From NCBI RefSeq assembly GCF_012932915.1, contig NZ_VCQU01000001.1, positions 620,001 to 684,000 of the forward strand: DNA of 64,000 nucleotides, given 5' to 3'. A program made the translations under genes and the position numbers. Positions 55,604-63,916 of the stretch are shown here, one piece after another. The stretch comes from Antrihabitans stalactiti (GTDB taxonomy: Bacteria; Actinomycetota; Actinomycetes; Mycobacteriales; Mycobacteriaceae). Numbering within the stretch: position 1 is the first letter of the stretch; every line of letters begins with the position of its first letter. The notes beneath the pieces are model-generated. The model ran no database searches. It saw nothing but the letters and a program-made list of their open reading frames with translations, and was not told the DNA's origin.

Positions 55604-56371
55604 ATGGCTGAGCGTGTGACGTTCGAAAGCTCCACCGGACCGCGACTTGCGGGAATCATCGATCGCCCGACAGGCGAGATCCGTGGTTGGGGTGTGTTCT
55701 CGCACGGATTCACGCTCGGCAAGGACTCCCCCGCATCGGCGCGCATCTGTAAGCAGTTGGCCGCCGACGGAATCGGGATGCTGCGCTTCGATGCTCTCGG
55801 CCTCGCCGATTCCGAGGGTGACTGGGGCGACGGTTCGTTCACAGTCAAAGTCGACGACGTGGTCCGGGCCTGCGAATTCATGGCCGAGCGCGGTACGCCT
55901 GCCGACATCCTCATCGGCCACTCGTTCGGCGGCGCGGCAGTGATCGCCGCGGCACGCCAATCACCCGGCGTGCGCGCGGTCGTCACCGTCTGCGCACCGG
56001 TCGACCCGTCGCATGCCGAGAAGCAGTACGACGCCGTCGTCGACCGAGTTCTTGCCGAAGGCAGCGCCGAATGGCTGGTCGGCGGACGGAAGCTCACGCT
56101 CAAAAAGGCATTCGTCGAAGACGTCCGCAACGCGCGACTGGAGGAGAAGATCCGGGGTCTGAAACTGCCCTTGCTGATCCTGCACTCCCCGACCGACAAC
56201 ACGGTCGGCATCGCGAACGCAAGCGCGATCTTCCAGACCGCACGCCACCCGCGTAGCTTCGTCTCGCTCGAAGGCTCCGAACACTTCCTCACCCGCCCCG
56301 GTCAAGCGCAGCGGGCAGGCCGCATCATCGGCGCGTGGGCCGATGCCTATCTCGGCTCGAACCGCGCGTGA
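55604..56371 (+). CDS. Alpha/beta hydrolase
   Basis: The 255-residue protein has a full triad: serine in GHSFGGAAV, Asp in HSPTDNTVG and His in GSEHFLT, with VFSHGFTLGKDSPASARI at the oxyanion side. This matches the hydrolase type often joined to OsmC domains, but no OsmC domain is attached here. It stands alone between two divergent or convergent neighbours and ends just before hairpin copy 4. Confidence 0.85.
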   Translation: MAERVTFESSTGPRLAGIIDRPTGEIRGWGVFSHGFTLGKDSPASARICKQLAADGIGMLRFDALGLADSEGDWGDGSFTVKVDDVVRACEFMAERGTPADILIGHSFGGAAVIAAARQSPGVRAVVTVCAPVDPSHAEKQYDAVVDRVLAEGSAEWLVGGRKLTLKKAFVEDVRNARLEEKIRGLKLPLLILHSPTDNTVGIANASAIFQTARHPRSFVSLEGSEHFLTRPGQAQRAGRIIGAWADAYLGSNRA

Positions 56372-56382
56372 GCCGACCCCCA

Positions 56383-56433
56383 CCCTCGTGAGTCTTTTTG
56401 GAGTCCCTGGACTCCAAAAAGACTCACGAGGGG
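56383..56433. repeat. Dispersed hairpin element, copy 4 (convergent gene end)
   Basis: The stem is a perfect match of about 23 bp: CCCTCGTGAGTC, TTTTT, GGAGTCC and its complement, with a CTG centre. It lies 12 bp after the upstream hydrolase stop and directly before the stop of the convergent hydrolase gene. Confidence 0.88.
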
Positions 56434-56434
56434 G

Positions 56435-57688
56435 TTAGTCGCCGAAGTGGTCGTGCAGCCACGCGCCGATGTCGGCGGCGGCCAGACTCGCCCCGCTCGG
56501 TTCGCCTGAACGAAGCGGTCCGCCGAAATGCGTTCCCGGTAGCCGGGCGAAGGTCTTGTCGTCGGCTCCCAGAGCGTCGGTCATCGCGGAAGCGTCCTCG
56601 GGGAAACATGCTTGATCACCGGACAATTCGACGAACAGCGTGGGCACCGTGACGTGTGGAGCGCAGCGGACGAAGTCGGCGTTCGTGGACAGTCCGGACC
56701 ACGTAGACAACCACGCGTCGGGAGTCGAGAAGCGCGCGAAGCCGACGAGACCGTAATTGGTCAGGTCCGGGCGCCGGCCGAACAGGGACCCATATGGTCG
56801 GTCGTTCGGGCTCAGCGACAAGTCGGTGAACCTGAGATCGGCGTCGGTGCGGTAGACGGTCAGCACCCTTGGAGCGAGAGCCGCACGGCGGTCGGCTGGG
56901 TCGCCGGTGGCCTTGAAGCGCCGACGTGCCGTGTCGGCTTCCGCGACGCGCTCGAGAGCGACCGCATCGAGGCGAGCTATCCGGTCCCGTTGGGCCGCAC
57001 GGTATTTGTCGACGAACTCGGGCGAGTAGGTCGAACTGCCGGGTGGTTCGGCGAAGCCGTTCTCGGCGGAAAAGGGGTTCAGCTCGGGGTCTACGGCGAG
57101 CGGATCGGTTTCGTCGATCACCGACGGGTCGATCAGCCGCATGAGCAGCGCCCCTTGGCCCGGATGCGGTGCCATGAAGATGGCGCCGTCGGGCAGCGGC
57201 AGGTCGGCGCCTGCGAGGTCCACCGGGCGACCGGCTGGAGTTGCGGCGACGCGCTCGGAAGGCGGCAGGCCGGCTTGTTCGTGGTAGAACGCGAACAACG
57301 TTCCGCCACCGGAGTGCCCGAGGGTGACGACGTTGGCGAACCTGCGGTCACGCAGAAACCGTTGCCCAGCAGCAGCATCCAGCAGCGCCTGCTCGTGCAC
57401 GAGCGCCACGTCGTTGTTCACCGACCGGGTGCCTTGCGTCCACACCGCGAAGCCGCGAGCAAGCAATTCAGGGACCAGAACGTGGTGGGTCAGGTCCTGC
57501 CGCGGGTGCATCAACGTGACGACCGTGGTGGCGTGCGGAACCACGCGCAGGACGCCCGACACCTTCGCGCCGTCGTGAGTGGTCAGTTCGTGCACCGCCG
57601 TGACCGTGTTGGCCGGCGCCTGCGCGGCCTCGATGTAGCGGCCCGCGCCCAGCCGTTGCTGGGTCTTGATCTGCACGGTCCGAGTCAT
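56435..57688 (-). CDS. Alpha/beta hydrolase, last gene of a coupled catabolic operon
   Basis: The 417-residue protein has a central nucleophile GHSGGGTLFAFYHEQ, with Asp in VELSGDQACFP and His in GTHFGG at the C-terminal end, and a helical insert between residues 165 and 290. ATG 57688 overlaps the stop of the 81-residue gene in ATGA, so translation is coupled. It is the last of four genes starting with the maleate-isomerase-like gene. It may cleave an ester or C-C bond in the same pathway. Confidence 0.82.
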   Translation of the reverse strand: MTRTVQIKTQQRLGAGRYIEAAQAPANTVTAVHELTTHDGAKVSGVLRVVPHATTVVTLMHPRQDLTHHVLVPELLARGFAVWTQGTRSVNNDVALVHEQALLDAAAGQRFLRDRRFANVVTLGHSGGGTLFAFYHEQAGLPPSERVAATPAGRPVDLAGADLPLPDGAIFMAPHPGQGALLMRLIDPSVIDETDPLAVDPELNPFSAENGFAEPPGSSTYSPEFVDKYRAAQRDRIARLDAVALERVAEADTARRRFKATGDPADRRAALAPRVLTVYRTDADLRFTDLSLSPNDRPYGSLFGRRPDLTNYGLVGFARFSTPDAWLSTWSGLSTNADFVRCAPHVTVPTLFVELSGDQACFPEDASAMTDALGADDKTFARLPGTHFGGPLRSGEPSGASLAAADIGAWLHDHFGD

Positions 57689-57930
57689 CGTGGCTCGATC
57701 CGCATTGCGTCCTTGTCCCACTGAGTGATTCGCGACTGCTCCAGGCCTGCCACGCAGCTGTACCAAACCGCGTGGCGGCATCCGGTTGCCCGGCGATCTA
57801 TTGCGATGGCGGTGTCGGACGCGATCCGAAAGTACGGACCGATGCGGTCGATCGTGACCGCACCGTCGCGGCTCGCCACGTCGACAACGGGAGTGTTCTC
57901 TGGGACATCGAGGATGAACAGGGTGGTCAT
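57685..57930 (-). CDS. Unknown 81-residue protein coupled within the operon
   Basis: The short frame starts at ATG 57930, which overlaps the VOC gene stop in ATGA, and its own stop overlaps the hydrolase ATG in ATGA. Such coupling on both sides strongly supports a real gene. The sequence begins MTTLFILDVPENTP and has a Cys/His/Tyr patch (GCRHAVWYSC) near residue 60. No signal or membrane segment is visible. I do not recognise it; a small subunit or accessory protein is possible. Confidence 0.75.
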   Translation of the reverse strand: MTTLFILDVPENTPVVDVASRDGAVTIDRIGPYFRIASDTAIAIDRRATGCRHAVWYSCVAGLEQSRITQWDKDAMRIEPR

Positions 57931-58541
57931 CGGCTGGTCAACTCCCATGCAGCAGCACGCTCGACGATCAGTTCCGCCTTGCGGGTCAGCAGCGCCGCCA
58001 TGCTCGGGTTTGGTCCGCTAACGACGTCGACGAGCGCGTCGATGGTCAGATTCGCGTCGAGGTCTTCTTGCGGCGTGACCGGCCGCAACGCGCGGGTGAT
58101 CTCGATCATGTAGCCGTTGGGGTCGTGCGTGTAGATGGATTCGATTGTCTCGTGCTGGATCTGCATTTCCACCGGCCACTGGCTGCCGTCGAGCCGACGC
58201 CGGTACTCGAGCAGGTCGGCCTCGTTGTCGACGTGAATCGCGAGGTGGCGAGACCGGATGAACCAGATCGGGATGTGCTCGTCGAATTTCGCGTAGACGT
58301 CGCCCTGGGGTCCGCCGTCGAACGGTTCGAGGCCGAAGTAGTAGAAGAACGCGAGCCGGTCGTCGTTGCCGATGTCGAAGAAGAAGTGGATGAAGTCCGG
58401 ATGCTTGTCCGGACCCCACCCTGCCGCGCAAATCGAATGCACGACAGGGAAACCCAGCACGTCGCGATAGAACTTGACGGTCGCCGCCGGGTCGAATGTG
58501 GGAAATGCGGCGTGGTCGACACCACGGACCAGATGCTTCAT
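57927..58541 (-). CDS. VOC-superfamily protein (glyoxalase/extradiol dioxygenase type)
   Basis: The 204-residue protein begins VRGVDHAAFPTFDPAATVKFYRDVLGFP, a typical VOC module, with candidate metal ligands His9, a His in SRHLAIHVDN (about 118) and Glu in GYMIEITR. These could bind Fe2+ as in type I extradiol dioxygenases, or another metal as in glyoxalases. It lies 14 bp after the isomerase-like gene and is coupled to the next small gene. Function depends on the pathway, which is not known. Confidence 0.82.
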   Translation of the reverse strand: MKHLVRGVDHAAFPTFDPAATVKFYRDVLGFPVVHSICAAGWGPDKHPDFIHFFFDIGNDDRLAFFYYFGLEPFDGGPQGDVYAKFDEHIPIWFIRSRHLAIHVDNEADLLEYRRRLDGSQWPVEMQIQHETIESIYTHDPNGYMIEITRALRPVTPQEDLDANLTIDALVDVVSGPNPSMAALLTRKAELIVERAAAWELTSR

Positions 58542-58555
58542 CGTGTGCACCCCTT

Positions 58556-59311
58556 CTATGCGGGAACGGTCGCGAGATCGGCGCGAAGCAGACCGCCTGC
58601 GTCCGGAATCGCAACGGGCAGGCCGAGGCTGCGCAACAAGCTGTAGGCACCCGCGGTGGCGGCAGACAGGACCGGAATACCGAATTCCTGCTCGGCGGCA
58701 TCGATGAGATCCAGCGACGGCATCTGTACGCATGCCGAAATCACAAGGGCGTCAACGCCGTCCAAGTTCAGTGACCGTGCAGCGGCCAGGACTCGATCGC
58801 CGGGGATGCAGCCGACCTCGGCGTTGTCGGCGACTTCCAGCGCTCGCCAGTCGACCACCGTGAAGCCCTCGGCCTCGAGGTATTCGACGACCTTCTCGGC
58901 GAGCGGACGCAAGTAGGGCGTCACGAGTGCGATCCGCTTCGCGTCGAGCGCATGCAGCCCTTCGACGAGCGCGCCCGCGCTGGACCTGATCAGTGCAGGT
59001 GAGCCGCCTGCCGCCAATTGCTCGGCCACAGCGCTTTCGACCCGTTGGTGCTCACCGGGTCCACCGACCATCAGCGCCACCAGGCACGCATAAAGGATCA
59101 CTTCCGGCGCCGCATCCGCGATCTCCATGACGCAACGCTCCCGCTGTGCGTTCATCGCGGCGAGTTGCTCCGGAGACACCGTGTGCATCCGCATCCGGGT
59201 CGAGTGGAACGAGAACTGTGACACGCCATGGCGAGACAGCAGAGCAGGCAGCTCGGTCTCGACGGTGACGTTCGAACTCGGCACGACGAGGCCGATGCGA
59301 TGTATGCCCAT
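58556..59311 (-). CDS. Maleate cis-trans isomerase / arylmalonate decarboxylase family protein
   Basis: The 251-residue protein is of the Asp/Glu racemase superfamily. It opens with IGLVVPSSNVTVETELP and has the two family cysteines at C76 (LYACLVALMVGG) and C194 (VISACVQMPSL). As I recall, these are the same numbers as the catalytic pair of Nocardia farcinica maleate isomerase, so a maleate-to-fumarate isomerase is a good guess. A decarboxylase is an alternative. It is first in a leftward operon, with GGAAGGGG before the ATG. Confidence 0.82.
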   Translation of the reverse strand: MGIHRIGLVVPSSNVTVETELPALLSRHGVSQFSFHSTRMRMHTVSPEQLAAMNAQRERCVMEIADAAPEVILYACLVALMVGGPGEHQRVESAVAEQLAAGGSPALIRSSAGALVEGLHALDAKRIALVTPYLRPLAEKVVEYLEAEGFTVVDWRALEVADNAEVGCIPGDRVLAAARSLNLDGVDALVISACVQMPSLDLIDAAEQEFGIPVLSAATAGAYSLLRSLGLPVAIPDAGGLLRADLATVPA

Positions 59312-59411
59312 CCGGCACCCCTTCCAGTTGTTTACGTCTACGACAATTATTCGACGTTAACGAAAGTAAGTCAAGGATCGAGAGCTCCGGTGACCCTGTT
59401 CACATTGCCTA

Positions 59412-59440
59412 TTGACATGTCTTCACTGGCGTCAAATACT
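59412..59440 (+). promoter_or_regulatory. Probable sigma-70 promoter of the hyuA operon
   Basis: TTGACA (59412-59417) is followed after exactly 17 bases by AATACT (59435-59440). The -35 is a perfect match and the -10 matches at four of six. It lies 43 bp before the hyuA ATG and overlaps a perfect palindrome. Confidence 0.6.
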
Positions 59441-59446
59441 TGACGC
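59429..59446. promoter_or_regulatory. Palindromic operator GCGTCAA-N4-TTGACGC
   Basis: Seven-base arms are perfectly complementary around ATAC. The site covers the -10 region of the probable hyuA promoter and lies in the 171-bp gap shared with the divergent isomerase operon, so one repressor could control both. The regulator gene is not in the window. Confidence 0.7.
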
Positions 59447-59482
59447 ATACGTAAGCAGCAAACCTTGAGGAGAATCACGGCC

Positions 59483-61585
59483 ATGGGATATGTGATCGGT
59501 GTGGACGTCGGTGGCACGTTCACCGATGCAGTACTCGACGACGATGCCGGAACGATCTTCGCGGCGAAGGCCCCGTCGACACCGCCGGACTATTCGCAAG
59601 GAGTGCTCGACGTTCTCGATGCCCTTGCAGCGCAGCTGGGTATGCCAATCGAGGAGATGCTCGCCAAGACGCATCACATCGCGCACGGCACGACGTCATC
59701 GCTGAACGCGCTCGTTACAGGCAACGTTCCGCCGGTCGGGTTCCTCACGACCAAGGGGCATCGAGACTCGATCTACATCATGAACGTCGAAGGCCGATAC
59801 CTCGGACGCTCGCCCGCTGAGCTGCAGAATGTGCTGGGGCAGGCCAAGTCCCACGGGCTTGTGCCGAAGAAGCACGCGCTCGAGATCACCGAACGCCTCG
59901 ACCGCGACGGCAAGGTCGTCGTTGCGCTGGACGAGGATGCGGCACGCGACGCCATCAAAACCCTCCTTGCCGACGGCCTCCGAGCGATCGCAGTGTCGCT
60001 GCTCTGGTCGTTCCGCAATCCCGCTCACGAGCAGCGCATCCGCGAGCTGGTCCACGAGATCGATCCGACCGTCTTCGTGTCGTTGTCCAGCGAGGTCAGC
60101 CCGCGGATCCGCGAGTTCGCCCGTAACGCAACAACAATCATGAGCACGCAGATCGGACCGGGTCTGCGCGACTATCTCGGCAACCTCGAATCGAAGCTCC
60201 GTGACCGCAAGCTCGCTGGGCCACTGCTGGTCATGCAGAGCAACGGTGGCGCCGTCGCCGCGGCCGAGGCGCCGCGCAACGCCATCAGCACAGTCGGCTC
60301 GGTTCTCACCGGCGGCGTCGTCGGCGCGGTGTCACTGGGCAAGCAACTCGGCCACAAGAACATCATCGCCACCGACGTCGGCGGCACGACCTTCCTCGTC
60401 GGACTCGTCGTCGACGGCGAACCGGTCCGGGCCAGCAGCACGATCATCAACCATCACCCGATCAACGTCCCGACCCTGAAGGTGCACGCCATCGGGTCCG
60501 GCGGTGGCGCAATCGCATGGCTCGACGCAGGCGGCAACCTGCAGGTCGGTCCGCACAGCGCGCAAGCTGTCCCCGGTCCTGCCTGTTACGGCCAAGGTGG
60601 CGTCGAACCGACCAACGCCGATGCGAACCTGGTCTTGGGCATCCTGCCCGAACGCGGCCTGCTCGGTGGCCGCAAGCCGCTGGACAAGGCGCTCGCTCGC
60701 GAGGCGATCCGTACCAAAATTGCCGAGCCGCTGGACCTTTCGGTCGAGGATGCCGCGGCGGCGATCTACGCCGTCCAGAACGCGCAAACCGGCGACCTCC
60801 TCCGCAAGACCGTCGTCGAGGCTGGGCACGATCCGCGCGAATTCGTGCTCTACGCATTCGGCGGTGCGGGCCCAGCGCACTGTGCCGCGTACGCCGCAGA
60901 AGTCGGTGTCCGCGAGGTGATCGTCCCGCTCGGCCAGGTCGCCTCCGCGTTCTCCGCGTACGGGCTGGCAGCGTCGAACATCGTTCTCGCAGCGGAGATG
61001 TCGGACCCGGCACCCATGCCCATGGACCCGCTCCGCGCGGAGCGCAACTTCGACCGGCTCGAGTCCCAGGTCCGCGAACAGCTCGACCGGCAGGGCCTGA
61101 ACTACTCGAGCGTCGAGATCGAACGCGAAATCGACATGCGTTTCGCCATGCAACTCGCCGAGGTGGCGACGCCCATTCCGGGTGGCACGTTGGACTCCGG
61201 CGCCATCGCGCTGGCATCCGATCTGTTCGAAGAGCGTTACGCCGAGTTGTACGGCGCCGGAAGCGGTTTCCGGGAAGCCGGGATTCAGGCGATCACGTTC
61301 CGCGTCCGCGCCACCGGCGTGTTGCCCTTCTCCCCCGCACTTCCCGACCTGAAATCGGCCGATTCCCCCGACGCTCGGTCGGCGCGGATCGGCAGCCGCA
61401 AGGTCTGCCTCGACGGCAAACGCGGGTATGTCGACACCGACGTCTACGACTACAGCTTGCTGCGCGCCGGGCACGTCCTCGCAGGTCCGGCCATCGTCGA
61501 GGTTCCCACCACGACAGTCGTCGTCCCACACGACACCACCGGCACCGTCGACCGTCTCGGCAACCTCAACATCGTCGCCAAGTAG
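59483..61585 (+). CDS. hyuA: Hydantoinase/oxoprolinase A subunit (HyuA; ATP-dependent carboxylase-type)
   Basis: The 700-residue protein has an ASKHA-type ATP-binding start YVIGVDVGGTFTDAVLDD, a second phosphate motif ATDVGGTTFLVGLV near residue 300, and the GAGPAHCAAYAAEVG segment. These are common to N-methylhydantoinase A, 5-oxoprolinase and the large subunits of acetone and acetophenone carboxylases. ATG 59483 has GAGGAG ten bases upstream. hyuB follows after 10 bp. The context favours ATP-dependent activation or carboxylation of an unknown small substrate. Confidence 0.88.
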   Translation: MGYVIGVDVGGTFTDAVLDDDAGTIFAAKAPSTPPDYSQGVLDVLDALAAQLGMPIEEMLAKTHHIAHGTTSSLNALVTGNVPPVGFLTTKGHRDSIYIMNVEGRYLGRSPAELQNVLGQAKSHGLVPKKHALEITERLDRDGKVVVALDEDAARDAIKTLLADGLRAIAVSLLWSFRNPAHEQRIRELVHEIDPTVFVSLSSEVSPRIREFARNATTIMSTQIGPGLRDYLGNLESKLRDRKLAGPLLVMQSNGGAVAAAEAPRNAISTVGSVLTGGVVGAVSLGKQLGHKNIIATDVGGTTFLVGLVVDGEPVRASSTIINHHPINVPTLKVHAIGSGGGAIAWLDAGGNLQVGPHSAQAVPGPACYGQGGVEPTNADANLVLGILPERGLLGGRKPLDKALAREAIRTKIAEPLDLSVEDAAAAIYAVQNAQTGDLLRKTVVEAGHDPREFVLYAFGGAGPAHCAAYAAEVGVREVIVPLGQVASAFSAYGLAASNIVLAAEMSDPAPMPMDPLRAERNFDRLESQVREQLDRQGLNYSSVEIEREIDMRFAMQLAEVATPIPGGTLDSGAIALASDLFEERYAELYGAGSGFREAGIQAITFRVRATGVLPFSPALPDLKSADSPDARSARIGSRKVCLDGKRGYVDTDVYDYSLLRAGHVLAGPAIVEVPTTTVVVPHDTTGTVDRLGNLNIVAK

Positions 61586-61595
61586 GAGCACAGTA

Positions 61596-63908
61596 ATGAC
61601 CATGGCCATCCCCGGCTCGGAAATCTTCTCGAGCCGACCCGTCGACCCGGACGTGCTGACACGGTCGCTGCCGCCGTCACTTCCGGTGCACACCGTCACG
61701 CAGGAACAGATCGACAACATCGACCCCCTCACGTACGAGGTTGTGCGGCACCGGCTCTGGTCGGTCACCGAAGAAATGGGCGAGGCGCTCAAGCGCATGT
61801 CCGGCTCACCGATCGTGACCGACGCTAACGACTTCGACTTCGCCATCAGCGACGAGGTCGGTCAGGAAGTCCAGGTCGGGCTGTACAACACCATGCTCGT
61901 CGGTGCTGTCGACCTCGCGATCTACTGGACGCTGCAACATCGTGCGACCAACCCCGGCATCGCCGAGGGCGACATGTTCTTGTGCAACGACCCGTGGGTC
62001 GGTGGCGGTCTGCACCAGAGCGACGTGATCGTCTACCAGCCGATCTTCCACGAGGGCAAGCTCTTTGCGTGGACGAGCGCGATCTGCCACGAACCCGACC
62101 TCGGCGGCGTCGGCCTGGGCTCCTTCTCCCCCGCGGCCCAAGACGTCTTCTCCGAATCACTTCCGACACCACCCATCAAAGTGGTACGCGACAACGTCTT
62201 ACAGTCCGATGTCGCCGACGCCTGGGTGCGCCGTTCACGAGTACCGATGCTCGTCGGGCTGGACCTGCGCGCCAAGATCGGCGCAAACACTGTGGGCCGG
62301 AACCGCATCCACGCCGTCATCGAGCAGTACGGCGCCGACACCGTGAAAGCGGTAATGAAGCGCATGATGTCGGACGCCGAAGGGCGCCTGCGCGGCAAGC
62401 TCACCAGCTTGCCCAACGGCACGTGGAAAGCGACCGGCTACCAAGACCAGTCGCACACCGGTGACCGCGGACTGCACAAGATCACCGTTGCCATGACCAA
62501 GCGCGACGACCATCTCGTCTTCGACTTCACCGGGACCGACAAGCAGGTCGGCGTCATCAACTGCACCTACGCAGGCATGCGCGGCGGTGTGATGCTCGCG
62601 CTGCTGCCGATCCTGGCCGGCGACATCCCTTGGTCCGCGGGCGGATTGATGCGCTGCTTCGACCTCATCTCCGAGGAAGGCACGATCAACAACGCCACCT
62701 ATCCGGCCGCCGTCAGCCGCGGACCGATCGGTCCCGCGTGGCTGACGGGAACCCTTATCGCCGAGTGCCTCTCGCAGATGCTGGACCGGTCCGTCGACCT
62801 GGGCCGCAGCGTCCAAGCCGCGTGTTGCGGAACCTGGGACACGGCCGTCATCGCCGGTCTCGACGAACGTCCCGAACAGCCAGTACCGTTCCTGAACATC
62901 TTGATGGAACCGATGGCAGGCGGCTACGGCGCGCGTCCGGCCGCCGACGGCATGGATACGGGCGGCTTGTTCTGTATCCCGATGGGCCGCGTTCCCGACA
63001 CCGAAATGACCGAGTTCCTCTATCCCGTGCTCACGCTGTGGCGGCGCGAGGAACCCGACTCCGGCGGTCCGGGCAGGCAGCGCGGCGGCGTCAGCGCGTC
63101 CATCGCGATCACGCCCTACGGCACCAGCCTGCCGATGGGACTTGTCCTCGCCTCGGCCGGAAAGGCCGTGGCGCAGAACAACGGACTGTCCGGCGGCTAC
63201 CCCGGCAACACCGGCGTCGACATTCTGGCCCGCGGTAGTGGCGTCAACGAACAGTTCGCGAACGGCACGATTCCCGGCAGCCTCGCCGAGCTGGACGGTC
63301 ACAGCGAGCTCGGCGCCTGCTACGCCGAAAGTTACATCGCCCCAGGCGAAGTGCTGTACATGCATTGGCAAGGCGGTGGCGGCTACGGCGATCCGTTACT
63401 GCGCGATCCGGAGGCCGTGGCGGTCGACGTCCGCGAGGGCAAAGTCACAGCCGGTGCGGCCGAGTCGGTCTACGGCGTGGTTCTGGGCGACGACGACGCC
63501 ACCACCCGGCTGCGGACCTCGATGCGTGACGAACGCAGGGACCGCTCGTCCGGCTACGAGGCTGACGCCCCGACAATGGATCTGACGTCCGCCAGGCGCC
63601 TCGACGACAACCTCGCCGAGCTGACCATCGGCGATACCCACGTCATCGCGTGCGCACACTGCGGCCGACTGCTGGGCGACGACAAGAACGACACCGAATT
63701 GCACCTCGCACGGTTCGAAGGTCCGTCGAGCCTCGCAGGTCCGCAGGTGACGTCCGATCCGACCGAGTACGTCGACGCTCCGGTGGTATTCCGCCAGCTG
63801 TCGTGCCCGGGCTGCTGGACCGCCTTCTACTCCAGCATCGTCCCTGCCGATCATCCCGACCATGCCCTCGACCTCGCCCGGTTGCTCCCCGCGGCGCCGG
63901 CGAGCTGA
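61596..63908 (+). CDS. hyuB: Hydantoinase/oxoprolinase B subunit fused to an acetone-carboxylase-gamma-like zinc domain
   Basis: The 770-residue protein is longer than usual HyuB (about 520-600). Residues 40-610 form the HyuB domain (DPLTYEVVRHRLWSVTEEMGEAL, CNDPWVGGGLHQSD, GGGGYGDPLLRDPEAV). The extra C-terminal part (about 650-770) has two CxxC pairs, C686/C689 and C737/C740, like the small zinc-binding gamma-type subunit of acetone/acetophenone carboxylases. This fusion points to a ketone or related carboxylase rather than a hydantoinase. It lies 10 bp after hyuA and 8 bp before the next gene. Confidence 0.85.
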   Translation: MTMAIPGSEIFSSRPVDPDVLTRSLPPSLPVHTVTQEQIDNIDPLTYEVVRHRLWSVTEEMGEALKRMSGSPIVTDANDFDFAISDEVGQEVQVGLYNTMLVGAVDLAIYWTLQHRATNPGIAEGDMFLCNDPWVGGGLHQSDVIVYQPIFHEGKLFAWTSAICHEPDLGGVGLGSFSPAAQDVFSESLPTPPIKVVRDNVLQSDVADAWVRRSRVPMLVGLDLRAKIGANTVGRNRIHAVIEQYGADTVKAVMKRMMSDAEGRLRGKLTSLPNGTWKATGYQDQSHTGDRGLHKITVAMTKRDDHLVFDFTGTDKQVGVINCTYAGMRGGVMLALLPILAGDIPWSAGGLMRCFDLISEEGTINNATYPAAVSRGPIGPAWLTGTLIAECLSQMLDRSVDLGRSVQAACCGTWDTAVIAGLDERPEQPVPFLNILMEPMAGGYGARPAADGMDTGGLFCIPMGRVPDTEMTEFLYPVLTLWRREEPDSGGPGRQRGGVSASIAITPYGTSLPMGLVLASAGKAVAQNNGLSGGYPGNTGVDILARGSGVNEQFANGTIPGSLAELDGHSELGACYAESYIAPGEVLYMHWQGGGGYGDPLLRDPEAVAVDVREGKVTAGAAESVYGVVLGDDDATTRLRTSMRDERRDRSSGYEADAPTMDLTSARRLDDNLAELTIGDTHVIACAHCGRLLGDDKNDTELHLARFEGPSSLAGPQVTSDPTEYVDAPVVFRQLSCPGCWTAFYSSIVPADHPDHALDLARLLPAAPAS

Positions 63909-63916
63909 CGACAAGG

